From positions 1-10,137 of the forward strand of contig JAEVZN010000387.1 of the NCBI GenBank assembly GCA_023392205.1: a stretch of 10,137 bases of DNA, in the 5' to 3' direction. A program made the translations under genes and the position numbers. Below the pieces are notes generated by a model that had not been told where the DNA came from, did not search any database, and saw only the letters and a program-made list of their open reading frames with translations. Positions 1-7,573 of this stretch are shown in pieces. Every line of letters starts with the position of its first letter. Positions within the stretch are counted from its first letter, which is position 1. The stretch comes from Pseudomonadota bacterium (GTDB taxonomy: Bacteria > Pseudomonadota > Alphaproteobacteria > Rhizobiales > Xanthobacteraceae).

Positions 1-572
1 ATCCCGCCCAGAACCTTCATGATATCCACGCCACCGTCGGGCCGGAGCGCCTGCGTGGCAATATGTGGCAGGCTCCGATGGGCCGGATCGCTGACCGCTC
101 GGATTGCCGCGAATGGCAGGCCGTGCCTTTGCGCGAAGACGCCCGCGATATGCGATTCCATGTCGACTGCGAGGGCGCCGGTGGTGCCGTGCAGTTCGCG
201 CTTGCCGGATGTGTCGACAATCACGCTCTCGCTGCCGGCTAGCCCGCCTTCATGCAGCGTCACGGCACCGCGCGTGGCAGCGGCAATGGCGTCACGCCAG
301 CCCGGATGGGTCTCGTGGTGGCCGTGATGTGATGTGACATGCGTGACCGCGATCAGGTCACCCGGACGCGGATGCACTGCCAGCCCGCCCGCCAGTCCGA
401 AACTCAGCACCGCCGAAACGCTGTCCGGAATGTCGGTCAATGCGTCCAGTCGGGCACGCAGCAAAGCCGGATCGCCGCCGCTGAAGATTGAAAAAGAGCC
501 GGCGCCTTTGGCGATATCGGCTTCCTGCTGCAGGCCGGTCACGATCAGGAGCCGAGGCGGCGCAGCCATCAT
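1..572 (-). CDS. hpnG: Hopanoid-associated phosphorylase HpnG (partial, C-terminus beyond window)
   Basis: Reading leftwards from tandem ATG codons at 572-567, an open frame runs to the window edge without a stop (190 codons plus 2 bases). The product resembles the nucleoside-phosphorylase-like HpnG family: an N-terminal strand LLIVTGLQQEADI, a glycine-rich SFGLAGGL segment near residues 57-64, and the hallmark AVDMESHIAGVFAQRHG followed by PFAAIRAVSDPAHRSLP and ALRPDGGVD. The family is known to act on adenosylhopane, removing adenine on the way to ribosylhopane and bacteriohopanetetrol. The start is supported by GGCGGAG about 5 bases upstream. The gene begins 16 bases after the shc stop, so it is probably in the same operon. 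HpnH, which makes adenosylhopane, is not in the window and would be expected further left. The function call is by family resemblance; only the C-terminal end is missing. Confidence 0.9.
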   Translation of the reverse strand, partial: MMAAPPRLLIVTGLQQEADIAKGAGSFSIFSGGDPALLRARLDALTDIPDSVSAVLSFGLAGGLAVHPRPGDLIAVTHVTSHHGHHETHPGWRDAIAAATRGAVTLHEGGLAGSESVIVDTSGKRELHGTTGALAVDMESHIAGVFAQRHGLPFAAIRAVSDPAHRSLPHIATQALRPDGGVDIMKVLGG

Positions 573-588
573 GCGAACTCCGCCGGCC

Positions 589-2550
589 TTACATGCCGTA
601 GGCGACGCGGCGATCGTTCGCGGCGGTCAGGTTGCGATAGCGGGCCAGTGCCCAGAGCGGGAAGAACCGCCTGTAACCGTGGTAGCGCAGGTAGAAAACC
701 CGCGGGAAGCCGGTGGCCGTGTAGCGTTCCTCATTCCACATCCCGTCCTCGCCCTGATGCTGCATCAGGTAGCGGATGCCGCGCTGGACCTGCGGATGAT
801 CGACTTCGCCGGCGGCCATGAGACCAAGCAATGCCCAGGCTGTCTGCGAGGCGGTGCTCGGCGCCGATTCATAGCCCTGATAATCGAGTTTGTAGCTCGC
901 CCCGTCCTCGCCCCAGCCGCCGTCCGGGTTCTGGATCGACAGCAGCCAGTCGGCGGCCTTGCGGACCGATGGATCGGCGAGATCGACGCCTGCGGCATTG
1001 AAGGCGCACAGGCAGGACCACGTCCCGTAAATGTAATTCAGGCCCCATCGTCCATACCACGAGCCGTCCGCAAGCTGCGTCTTGCGCAGATAATCGAGAC
1101 CGGTTGCGATGGCGCGGTCGCCCTCCGGGTCGCGATCGAGTTGCGCCAGCATGGAGACACAGCGCGCGGTCACGTCCTCGGTCGGCGGGTCGAGCAGGGC
1201 GCCGTGGTCGGAGAAGGGAATGTTGTTGAGATAGCTGTAGGTGTTGTCGGCATCGAAGGCAGCCCAGCCGCCATTCCGGCTCTGCAGGCCGAGCACCCAT
1301 TCCCGCGCCCGTGCAATCGCTTCGTTGTAATCCTTGCCGCCGCTCCGTCCCTGTGCGCGGTGCATGGCCATGGCGACGACCGCCGTGTCGTCGAGATCGG
1401 GATAATGCGCGTTGTTGTACTGGAATGCCCAGCCGCCGGGCCGCACATTCGGACGGGCTTCGGCCCAGTCGCCGGCGACATCCAGAACCTGGCGCGGCAC
1501 CAGCCAGTCGAGCCCCGATCGCGCTGCCTTTTCTGTCCTGTCGGTGGAGGCTTCCTGCAACGCGTGCGCGGTTAATGCGGTGTCCCACACCGGCGAGACG
1601 CAGGGCTGGCAATAGGCTTCGTCATCGTTGACGATCAGCAGCTTTTCGATCGACTGGCGTGCAATGGCCCGGTCCGGATGGTCGGGTGGATAGCCCATGG
1701 CGTCATAGACCATCACCGTATTGGCCATCGCCGGATAGATCGCGCCGAGGCCGTCCTCGCCGTTCAGCCGTTCCTTGATGAAGGCCAATGCGGCTTCGAT
1801 AGCCCGCTGCCGCGTGCGCTTGGGGAAATAGGGTTCGGTCGCCCGCAGGACGATATCGACGGCGCGAAAGAACAGGAACCAGGACCATTTCTGATGCGGG
1901 GCTTTCTTCACCGCACCGACCGTCCTCGGGTCTTCCAGAAACAGCTCGTCGATGGTCACGCCCCTGGGATTGCTCGCCAGCGGCTTCAGGACGCCGAGCA
2001 CCACCAGCGGCGCAATGACGGTGCGCGCCCAGTAGGAAATCTTCGACATATGGAAGGGAAACCAGCGCGGCAGCAGCATGATCTCCACCGGCATGACCGG
2101 GACGCTGCGCCATGTTGTGACGCCGTAAAGCGACAGCAGGATACGAGTGAAGACATTGCTGCCCGAGGCGCCGCCGCGCGCGCGGATCGCCTCCCGCGCA
2201 CGTGTCATATGCGGCGCATCGACAGGGTCACCGATCATCTTCAGCGCGAAATAGGTTTTCACGCTGGCGCTCATGTCGAACTCGCCGCCATGGAAGAGCG
2301 GCCAGCCGCCATGCGCGCCCTGAATGCGGCGCAGATAGACGCCGATCTTGCGTTCCAGTTCGGCGTCGACCGGTTCGGCGAGATAATGGCGCAGCAGCAC
2401 GTACTCGGCCGGAATGGTGGCGTCCGCCTCCAATTCGAAAACCCAGTGACCGTCGGACTGCTGCATGTTCAGCAGGCCTTGCGCCGCCTTATCGACAGAC
2501 TGGACCAGGATCTCGCGGGGTATCGGATGGGTAACGGTCATCTCGCTCAT
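589..2550 (-). CDS. shc: Squalene-hopene cyclase
   Basis: The 653-residue product is of full length for bacterial squalene-hopene cyclases, which cyclise squalene to hop-22(29)-ene and hopan-22-ol as monotopic membrane enzymes. The catalytic DXDD acid motif is present as DLDD at residues 385-388, in the context AHYPDLDDTAVV. Several QW-type repeats are visible: QQSDGHW (30-36), QSRNGGW (423-429), QLADGSW (492-498) and QNPDGGWGE (540-548). The C-terminal signature GFPRVFYLRYHGYRRFFPLW lies at 614-633. The ATG overlaps the hpnE stop as ATGA, and no strong Shine-Dalgarno sequence is seen upstream, which fits translational coupling. The hopanoid synthesis neighbours on both sides argue for hopene rather than another cyclised triterpene. 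No frameshift or missing key residue was noticed. Confidence 0.98.
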   Translation of the reverse strand: MSEMTVTHPIPREILVQSVDKAAQGLLNMQQSDGHWVFELEADATIPAEYVLLRHYLAEPVDAELERKIGVYLRRIQGAHGGWPLFHGGEFDMSASVKTYFALKMIGDPVDAPHMTRAREAIRARGGASGSNVFTRILLSLYGVTTWRSVPVMPVEIMLLPRWFPFHMSKISYWARTVIAPLVVLGVLKPLASNPRGVTIDELFLEDPRTVGAVKKAPHQKWSWFLFFRAVDIVLRATEPYFPKRTRQRAIEAALAFIKERLNGEDGLGAIYPAMANTVMVYDAMGYPPDHPDRAIARQSIEKLLIVNDDEAYCQPCVSPVWDTALTAHALQEASTDRTEKAARSGLDWLVPRQVLDVAGDWAEARPNVRPGGWAFQYNNAHYPDLDDTAVVAMAMHRAQGRSGGKDYNEAIARAREWVLGLQSRNGGWAAFDADNTYSYLNNIPFSDHGALLDPPTEDVTARCVSMLAQLDRDPEGDRAIATGLDYLRKTQLADGSWYGRWGLNYIYGTWSCLCAFNAAGVDLADPSVRKAADWLLSIQNPDGGWGEDGASYKLDYQGYESAPSTASQTAWALLGLMAAGEVDHPQVQRGIRYLMQHQGEDGMWNEERYTATGFPRVFYLRYHGYRRFFPLWALARYRNLTAANDRRVAYGM

Positions 2551-3782
2551 GATTGCAGGGCCAGATCGGCGGCGCGCGCGCCGGAGCGGATCGCGCCTTC
2601 GATGGTGGCGGGGAGGCCGGTATCGGTCCAGTCCCCGGCGATGAACAGGTTTGGCCAGCGCGTGCCGGCGCCGGGCCGCTTCTTATTCTGTTCCGGCGTG
2701 GCGGAAAAGGTCGCGCGCCGCTCGCGCACCAATTGCCAGACCGGCAGCGGCGCGTCGATGCCGAGAATGCCGGAAATCTCGCGCCAGATGCGAGCGGCAA
2801 TGTCGTCGCGCGGCTCCTTAAGCAACCGGTCGGCGGCGCTGATGGTTACGCTGATCCGGCGCCGAAAGGCGAAGATCCATTCCGCTTCGGTATTGATCGC
2901 GCCGGTCATAAAGGTCGTGCCGGCTGGGGGCGCAAAGTCATAATGCAGGTTGACGATGGCCCGGAAGGCGTCGGGCGCGGTCAGGCCGGGTACGAGGTTC
3001 GGCGCAGCGGCGGCCGGTACGGCGAGGATCACCGCCTCGCCCTCATTGAGCGGGGTGGTCTCGCTGCCGAAGGACAGGGCTGCGATCCGGTCCGGCGCGA
3101 AGGTCATTTTGTGCAATTCGGTCTCGAAGCGGATCGCTGCGCCGCGCGATTGCAGGACATCGAGCGCCGGGGCGACGAAGGCGCTGCTCAGGCCCTCTTC
3201 GAAGACCAGCGGCCGGCAGGCCTGGCCACCGCGCAAGAGGGTCTCCCGGGCGATGGTCGAAGCCAGCTGCGACGAGCCATGCGGCGGCTCGATATTCAGC
3301 GCGGCAAGCATCAGCGGTTCGAGCAGCCGCTTGTAGAGAATGGTATCGGTGTCGATCACATCGCCCAGCGGGCGGTCCGCGGAGCTGTAGGCGAGCGGCA
3401 TCAGCGAAAGATAATCGGTCAGACCGGTCCCCGGAACGCGGCGCCTGGAATCGAAAATCCATGCCGGAAAGCGTCCGTTGCCAAGTCGCAACGTCCAACG
3501 CTGCCCGGTCGCGCCGTCGATGAAATCGAAATCCGCCGAAGCGAAATCGGGCGAAACACCGATCGCCTGAAGATACGAAATCGCGGCGTGATTTCCAGAC
3601 AGCAGCAGATGCGTGCCGTTATCGATATGCATGCCGGTGATGGCATCGTCATACGAGCGGCAGCGCCCGCCGGCCTGGCGGGTCGCTTCGTACACGGTGA
3701 CGGGCACGCCTTGCGCGGTCAGCCGAATGGCTGCCGACAGGCCGGCGAGACCGGCGCCGATCACATGGACATGTCTGGGCAT
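2547..3782 (-). CDS. hpnE: Hydroxysqualene dehydroxylase HpnE (squalene-associated FAD-dependent protein)
   Basis: The 411-residue protein opens with a Rossmann FAD-binding motif, VIGAGLAGLSAAIRL (GxGxxG at residues 9-14), followed by a VYEATRQAGGRCRSYDD segment typical of amine-oxidase and phytoene-desaturase-like flavoproteins. It ends with a second FAD-contact region, NLFIAGDWTDTGLPATIEGA. HpnE is known to reduce hydroxysqualene to squalene in the three-enzyme HpnC/D/E route, which replaces a single squalene synthase. Its ATG shares one base with the hpnD stop (TGATG at 3784-3780), and its own stop overlaps the shc ATG, so it is coupled on both sides. On sequence alone it could be mistaken for a carotenoid desaturase. 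The position between hpnD and shc makes HpnE by far the better call. Confidence 0.95.
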   Translation of the reverse strand: MPRHVHVIGAGLAGLSAAIRLTAQGVPVTVYEATRQAGGRCRSYDDAITGMHIDNGTHLLLSGNHAAISYLQAIGVSPDFASADFDFIDGATGQRWTLRLGNGRFPAWIFDSRRRVPGTGLTDYLSLMPLAYSSADRPLGDVIDTDTILYKRLLEPLMLAALNIEPPHGSSQLASTIARETLLRGGQACRPLVFEEGLSSAFVAPALDVLQSRGAAIRFETELHKMTFAPDRIAALSFGSETTPLNEGEAVILAVPAAAAPNLVPGLTAPDAFRAIVNLHYDFAPPAGTTFMTGAINTEAEWIFAFRRRISVTISAADRLLKEPRDDIAARIWREISGILGIDAPLPVWQLVRERRATFSATPEQNKKRPGAGTRWPNLFIAGDWTDTGLPATIEGAIRSGARAADLALQS

Positions 3783-4630
3783 CAGATCAGGGCGTAGCGG
3801 AGGATCGCGAAAACGAGCCGGGTGCGGCTCATATGCACGCGGGCTCGCGGTGGGGCAAATCCGCGCTTTTCGAGCCCGTCCAGCACCGGCGCATAGGCTT
3901 CCGCCATGATGCGCGGGGCGCGGACGGTCCCACGCGGCTGCCGGTCCATGATCCGGCGGGCATCCGCGAAATGCTGGCGGGCGGTGGCGATCAGTGGCGT
4001 ACAGGCGGTTCCGAGCTGTGGGCTTGCGAGCGCCGTCTGTGGGTCATCGGTGGTGATCCCGGCGGCGTCCAGCAGCTCGCGCGGCAGGTAAAGCCGGCCG
4101 ATCCCGGCATCCTCGTCGACGTCGCGCAGGATATTGGTCAGTTGCAATGCCCGGCCCAGATGGTGCGACAGGGCGATTCCGTCGGCGGAAGGCAGTCCGA
4201 AAACACGTACGGACAGCCGTCCGACCGCGCTCGCGACCCGGTCGCAATACAGGTCCAGCGTGGCAAGATCGGGCGCGCGGATATCGGCGACGACATCCAT
4301 CTCCATGCCGTCGATGATGGCGAGGAAGTCTTCCTTGCGCAGGCCGAATTGCTTGAGTGGCGCAACAAACGCCTGCATGCGCGCGGGCGGCTTGCCCGCG
4401 AACAGCGCGTCTACATCGGCGCGCCATTGCGCGAGCGCCGCCAGCCGCTCATCGCGCGGACCTTCGGAATCGGCAATGTCGTCCACCTTGCGGCAGAAGC
4501 GATAGATTTCGAACATCGCCTCGCGCTGCGCGCGCGGCAGAATGCGCATCGCCAGATAGAACGAGCTGCCGCCCGCTTCCTGCGCGGCGTCTTTCGCGCC
4601 GGCGGCATTGGAGATCGCCGATGCCGTCAC
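3782..4630 (-). CDS. hpnD: Presqualene diphosphate synthase HpnD
   Basis: The frame stays open far upstream, but the chosen start is the GTG at 4630-4628. It overlaps the hpnC stop as GTGA, has AGGA 9 bases upstream, and yields 282 residues, normal for the family. The first ATG downstream would delete conserved N-terminal sequence. The protein is a trans-isoprenyl diphosphate synthase of the squalene/phytoene synthase superfamily. It has two aspartate-rich Mg-diphosphate motifs: DDIAD at residues 50-54 and D170-V-D-E-D174 inside NILRDVDEDAGIGRLYLP. HpnD is known to condense two farnesyl diphosphates to presqualene diphosphate. HpnC next door is the paralogue for the following step. Phytoene synthase is the main alternative, but no carotenoid genes are present. 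Confidence 0.95.
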   Translation of the reverse strand: MTASAISNAAGAKDAAQEAGGSSFYLAMRILPRAQREAMFEIYRFCRKVDDIADSEGPRDERLAALAQWRADVDALFAGKPPARMQAFVAPLKQFGLRKEDFLAIIDGMEMDVVADIRAPDLATLDLYCDRVASAVGRLSVRVFGLPSADGIALSHHLGRALQLTNILRDVDEDAGIGRLYLPRELLDAAGITTDDPQTALASPQLGTACTPLIATARQHFADARRIMDRQPRGTVRAPRIMAEAYAPVLDGLEKRGFAPPRARVHMSRTRLVFAILRYALI

Positions 4631-5508
4631 AGCCGCGATTCCTGCGACCGGCGCGTATCGGCCCTTGGGCGGACAATGCGCTGCATCAGCGTGCCGGCCA
4701 TCGCGCCCAGCATCGTGCCGGCCATGCGGCCCTTGCCGAAATGCACCTTGTCCTGCAACGGATCGCGGACCTGCAGCACGCCGATCAGCCCGCGCGCCAG
4801 CGACGCGATGGCGGCGACTTCGCAGGCCAGCCGCAGATCGCGGATTTCGCCCGCGAGGTCGGGCTGGGAATCCAGATATTGCCCGGTGCGGGCCGCCAGC
4901 GCATGCAGGCATTGCAGCAGCGGAGGTGGCGAGGCCTGCAGCCCCAGCATCTCCGTGGTCGCGCCATAGCGGGCGAGCCAGTCCTGCGGGAGATAGACCC
5001 GGTCGATATTGCGGTAATCCTTCCCGCAATCCTGCAGGTGATTGACGATCTGTAGCACCGCACAGAGCACGTCGGAGGCAGGCCAGGTGGCCTTGTCCTC
5101 ACCATGGACGTCCAGCACGAAGCGCCCGACCGGCATTGCCGAAAAGGTGCAGTAATCGATCAGCGCGTCCCAGCTCTCATACCGGTTCTTGGTGACATCG
5201 AGCCGGAACGCGGTCAGCAGATCGAGCGCGTGCCGGGGCGTCAGCGAACGCTCCGCGAGAGCGGCCCGTAGCCGCAGGCCGACCGGGTCGTCGCCTTTGC
5301 CGGTCAGCGCATGCTCCATGTGGTCGAGCTGGCGCAGCTTCTCGTCCGGCGGCAGCGTCGCGTGGTCGGCGATATCGTCGGCGGTGCGGGCGAAATCGTA
5401 GAAGGCCATGACGATCGGCCGGTGCCGCGGGCTGACCAGCCGCGAAGCCACCGGGAAATTCTCGTCACCATGCCCTTTGCCGGACCGGAAGTCCGCCGAT
5501 TGCGTCAT
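4627..5508 (-). CDS. hpnC: Hydroxysqualene synthase HpnC
   Basis: The 293-residue product belongs to the squalene/phytoene synthase superfamily and is the paralogue of HpnD. The N-terminal GDENFPVASRLVSPRHR segment is characteristic of HpnC. The first aspartate-rich motif is DDIAD at residues 44-48, and the second is D160-C-G-K-D164 in NHLQDCGKDYRNIDRVYLP. HpnC is known to convert presqualene diphosphate to hydroxysqualene, the substrate of HpnE. The ATG overlaps the hpnB stop by four bases (ATGA at 5508-5505), with a weak AGGCG about 12 bases upstream. The stop overlaps the GTG of hpnD. Length and motifs are complete, with nothing to suggest loss of activity. Confidence 0.95.
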   Translation of the reverse strand: MTQSADFRSGKGHGDENFPVASRLVSPRHRPIVMAFYDFARTADDIADHATLPPDEKLRQLDHMEHALTGKGDDPVGLRLRAALAERSLTPRHALDLLTAFRLDVTKNRYESWDALIDYCTFSAMPVGRFVLDVHGEDKATWPASDVLCAVLQIVNHLQDCGKDYRNIDRVYLPQDWLARYGATTEMLGLQASPPPLLQCLHALAARTGQYLDSQPDLAGEIRDLRLACEVAAIASLARGLIGVLQVRDPLQDKVHFGKGRMAGTMLGAMAGTLMQRIVRPRADTRRSQESRL

Positions 5509-6659
5509 GCTATCTGTTTCGCCTGGCTACGGCCTTTCCAGCGGCCGCCACGGCCCAGGCTGTGCTGGATCGCGGAACTGATCGTGAAGGCCATATAGGC
5601 CCCGGCAATGGCCGGAAGCGCAAGCCCCCAGAGCGGGGATAGACCATAGAAGCGCAAGGTTGGCCAAAAGGTGGCCGCCATGAGCCCCCAAGTGGCGAGC
5701 CCCAGCGCCTGCGCGGCCGGAATTCCGGACAGGATCGCTGCCGGTGCGGCCAGATAGGTCAGGAGCATTCCGGCCACGGTTCCGGCCAGGAGCAAGGGGG
5801 AATACCGCAATTGCGCATAGGCCGAGCGCGACACCATGGCGTGGATGTCGGCAAACTTGTCAGACACCCGGATGCTGTGCACCCGGTCGGTCAGTCCGAG
5901 CCAGATCGGCCCCTGCCGCTTCAGCGCCTGACCGAGGGTGCAATCGTCGATCAGGGCGTCGCGGATGGCGTCGATCCCGCCCGCCTGCGCAAGGGCATCG
6001 GCCCTGACCAGCATGCAGCCGCCGGCCGCGGCGGCCATGCTGCGGCGCGGATCGTTCACCCATGCGAAGGGGTACAGCATCTGGAAGAAATAGATGAAGG
6101 CCGGGATGCAGCTTCGTTCGGCCAGGCTTTGACAGCGCAGTTTCGCCATCAGCGAAGTCAGCACATAATTGCCCCGCACACTGTGCCCGGCCAGCCAGCT
6201 TAGGACGCCGGGCTCGTAGACGATATCGGCGTCGGTCAGCAGCAGATAATCCGGGTTTGACTTGGCCGCTTCGGCGATGCCCTGACGCACGGCCCAGAGC
6301 TTGCCGGTCCAGCCATGCGGGAGCGGCGCGCCCGACAGGATCGTGAGCGGGCTGCCGGGATGATCCTGCGCCAGGCGTCTGGCGATCTCGGCTGTCGCAT
6401 CCTCGCTGTTGTCGTCGACGAGCACGATCGAGAACGATCCCGGATAAGCCTGCTTCAGAAGCGAATCCAGACTTGCGGCGATGCTGTCGGCCTCGTTGCG
6501 CGCGGGAACGACGGCCACGATTCGCGGATAATCCGTCAAGGGGGCCGGCAACATGCGCGGGTCGACGCTGACGTCTCCCACATTGCTCAGCCAGAAGCCG
6601 CCGCGAAACAACAGAAGATAGAGCCAGATCGCCAGGGCGAGCGCCGCAATGATAAGCAT
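5505..6659 (-). CDS. hpnB: Hopanoid-associated family 2 glycosyltransferase HpnB
   Basis: A 384-residue protein results from the ATG at 6659-6657. An in-frame ATG at 6701 would add 14 polar residues before the first membrane helix, and neither start has a strong ribosome binding site. The inner one is preferred because the protein then opens directly with a hydrophobic anchor, MLIIAALALAIWLYLLLFRG, as HpnB proteins do. The GT-A fold follows: VVPARNEADS near 50-59, VDDNSEDAT (81-89) and the DXD-type TDAD (142-145). A further acidic DD lies at 238-239. Several hydrophobic segments from about 286 to 365 suggest C-terminal membrane helices. HpnB belongs to the GT2 family and is regularly found with hopanoid genes, but its exact acceptor is not established. 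It is the first gene of the operon seen here; hpnA is absent upstream. Confidence 0.92.
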   Translation of the reverse strand: MLIIAALALAIWLYLLLFRGGFWLSNVGDVSVDPRMLPAPLTDYPRIVAVVPARNEADSIAASLDSLLKQAYPGSFSIVLVDDNSEDATAEIARRLAQDHPGSPLTILSGAPLPHGWTGKLWAVRQGIAEAAKSNPDYLLLTDADIVYEPGVLSWLAGHSVRGNYVLTSLMAKLRCQSLAERSCIPAFIYFFQMLYPFAWVNDPRRSMAAAAGGCMLVRADALAQAGGIDAIRDALIDDCTLGQALKRQGPIWLGLTDRVHSIRVSDKFADIHAMVSRSAYAQLRYSPLLLAGTVAGMLLTYLAAPAAILSGIPAAQALGLATWGLMAATFWPTLRFYGLSPLWGLALPAIAGAYMAFTISSAIQHSLGRGGRWKGRSQAKQIA

Positions 6660-6691
6660 CGAACAACCGTCCGGACCGACAGTAAGATGCC

Positions 6692-6720
6692 GATATGACA
6701 TAGGCCGAACCGCGCGCCAA
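6692..6720 (-). promoter_or_regulatory. Possible sigma70-like promoter for the hpn operon (weak)
   Basis: On the minus strand TTGGCG (6720-6715) is followed after exactly 17 bases by CATATC (6697-6692), roughly 33 bases before the preferred hpnB ATG. The -35 box matches the consensus at 4 of 6 positions and the -10 box at only 3 of 6. If real, it overlaps the upstream alternative ATG at 6701 and so supports the inner start. This is a pattern match only. Confidence 0.22.
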
Positions 6721-6836
6721 TCGGATTGACGGTCGTGTGGTTAGCGACCGGGAGGGCCGGCCCGGAACCCCGCCAAAGGCCGAAGGATTGTGGTCCTGTG
6801 CGCCGTTCTGCGCGCGCGATCAACCGGAGCCGTCCT

Positions 6837-7067
6837 ATGGCAAAGAAAGCGAAGACCACGAAGTCGAAGAAGCGCAAGGCGAAGCGCCAATATTCGCGCG
6901 CGGCGTCCGCCGAAGTGGCGAAGGAAGTCCGTAGCTACAAGAAGGGCACAGCCCGGTCCGGTCCGGGCGGGAAGGGCGGCAAGGTCAAAAGCCGCAAGCA
7001 GGCCATTGCCATCGGGCTGTCAAAGGCGCGTGCCGAGGGCAAGAAGGTGCCGCGCAAGCGCAAGTGA
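6837..7067 (+). CDS. Small highly basic DUF6496-family protein
   Basis: The ATG at 6837 is preceded by GGAG at 6826-6829 (7-base spacing), which fixes the start; an in-frame ATG-like start further upstream gives only an unconserved extension. The product has 76 residues, 29 of them Lys or Arg and only three acidic. It opens with a lysine-rich tail (residues 3-17). A conserved core follows, including VAKEVRSYKKGTARSG and VKSRKQAIAIGLSKARAEGKK, a pattern I recognise from DUF6496 proteins. The family has no established function that I know of. The charge and the histone-tail-like lysine stretch suggest nucleic-acid binding, which is inference. It is transcribed away from hpnB and converges on the BLUF gene, so it probably forms its own unit. 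Confidence 0.85.
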   Translation: MAKKAKTTKSKKRKAKRQYSRAASAEVAKEVRSYKKGTARSGPGGKGGKVKSRKQAIAIGLSKARAEGKKVPRKRK

Positions 7068-7134
7068 CCTGAGTCTGCGTGACCTGATCACCAGAGGCCT
7101 GATTGCAAAAGACCGGGTTACAGGCGGCCGGGAC

Positions 7135-7566
7135 CTACAGGCTCGCCCGCGTCACGATCGAGCCGGTTGCCACAAGCTCCAGCAGCAGCGACATCGTCGC
7201 TTGGCCCGGTGAGACGAAGGGGTCGAGCGCCGCCTTTTCGGAATATTTCAGCAGCAGCGCGCGATTGACCATGTCGACATTCACCTGACCCATGCTCCAG
7301 CCGGGAAAGCGGCGCTCGCCGATTTCCTCGTAGGACAACAGCCGGATATGTTCATGGCGGCTATCGCACACGATGGCGTTATAGAGGCCGCAAACCTCGT
7401 CGCGGCTGCCTTCGATGACCTGCACGAAAACATCGGTTGTATAGCAGAGCAGCCCCGTGATCCCGCGCGGAGGATTATTCCGGCGCGACTGTTCGAGGAG
7501 CTGATCGAGCAGGTCGTGCGCGACCGGCTTGACGGGCCGGCTGGCATAGAGGCATCGGACAAGCAT
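7135..7566 (-). CDS. Single-domain BLUF blue-light photoreceptor
   Basis: The 143-residue product is a BLUF (sensor of blue light using FAD) domain filling residues 1-95 plus a short C-terminal cap of about 48 residues. All hallmark photocycle residues are present: Tyr7 in LYAS, Asn31 before GITGLLCY, Gln49 in FVQVIEGS, and Trp90 and Met92 in GWSMGQV. By analogy with PixD and AppA, light excitation should rearrange hydrogen bonds between Tyr7, Gln49 and the flavin. There is no fused output domain, so it must signal through a partner protein. Its ATG lies 7 bases after the folE stop, and its Shine-Dalgarno TGAGG overlaps that stop, which indicates coupling to folE. The light partner and output are not visible here. 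Confidence 0.95.
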   Translation of the reverse strand: MLVRCLYASRPVKPVAHDLLDQLLEQSRRNNPPRGITGLLCYTTDVFVQVIEGSRDEVCGLYNAIVCDSRHEHIRLLSYEEIGERRFPGWSMGQVNVDMVNRALLLKYSEKAALDPFVSPGQATMSLLLELVATGSIVTRASL

Positions 7567-7573
7567 CGTAACC

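Larger units (their letters stand above)
1..6659 (-). other. Hopanoid biosynthesis operon hpnB-hpnC-hpnD-hpnE-shc-hpnG
   Basis: Six consecutive minus-strand genes have overlaps of 4, 4, 1 and 4 bases at the first four junctions and a 16-base gap at the fifth. The sequence shows no room for internal promoters or terminators between hpnB and shc. From family knowledge the set covers farnesyl diphosphate to squalene (HpnD, HpnC, HpnE), cyclisation to hopene (Shc) and one side-chain step (HpnG). The inference is one transcript with translational coupling, which would keep the amounts of the enzymes in step. The operon continues beyond the left edge. Confidence 0.88.

Noticed and set aside
334..4969. 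Long plus-strand open frames at 334-1575, 1678-2943, 2553-3797 and 3833-4969
   Set aside because: They are antisense to shc, hpnE, hpnD and hpnC, have arginine- and proline-rich unstructured translations and match no family. This is a typical artefact of GC-rich coding DNA.
4631..5029. N-terminal extension of hpnD by 133 residues from an upstream ATG
   Set aside because: It lies wholly within hpnC in another frame and its sequence is low-complexity. The GTG at 4630 has a good Shine-Dalgarno and gives the family length.
6754..6763. Ten-base palindrome GGGCCGGCCC upstream of the DUF6496 gene
   Set aside because: It consists only of G and C and is expected by chance in this composition. No T-run or second copy supports a role.
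7064..7087. Nine-base direct repeat GTGACCTGA at 7064 and 7079
   Set aside because: Only two copies, one of them overlapping the DUF6496 stop codon. It is too short to mean anything in the gap between convergent genes.
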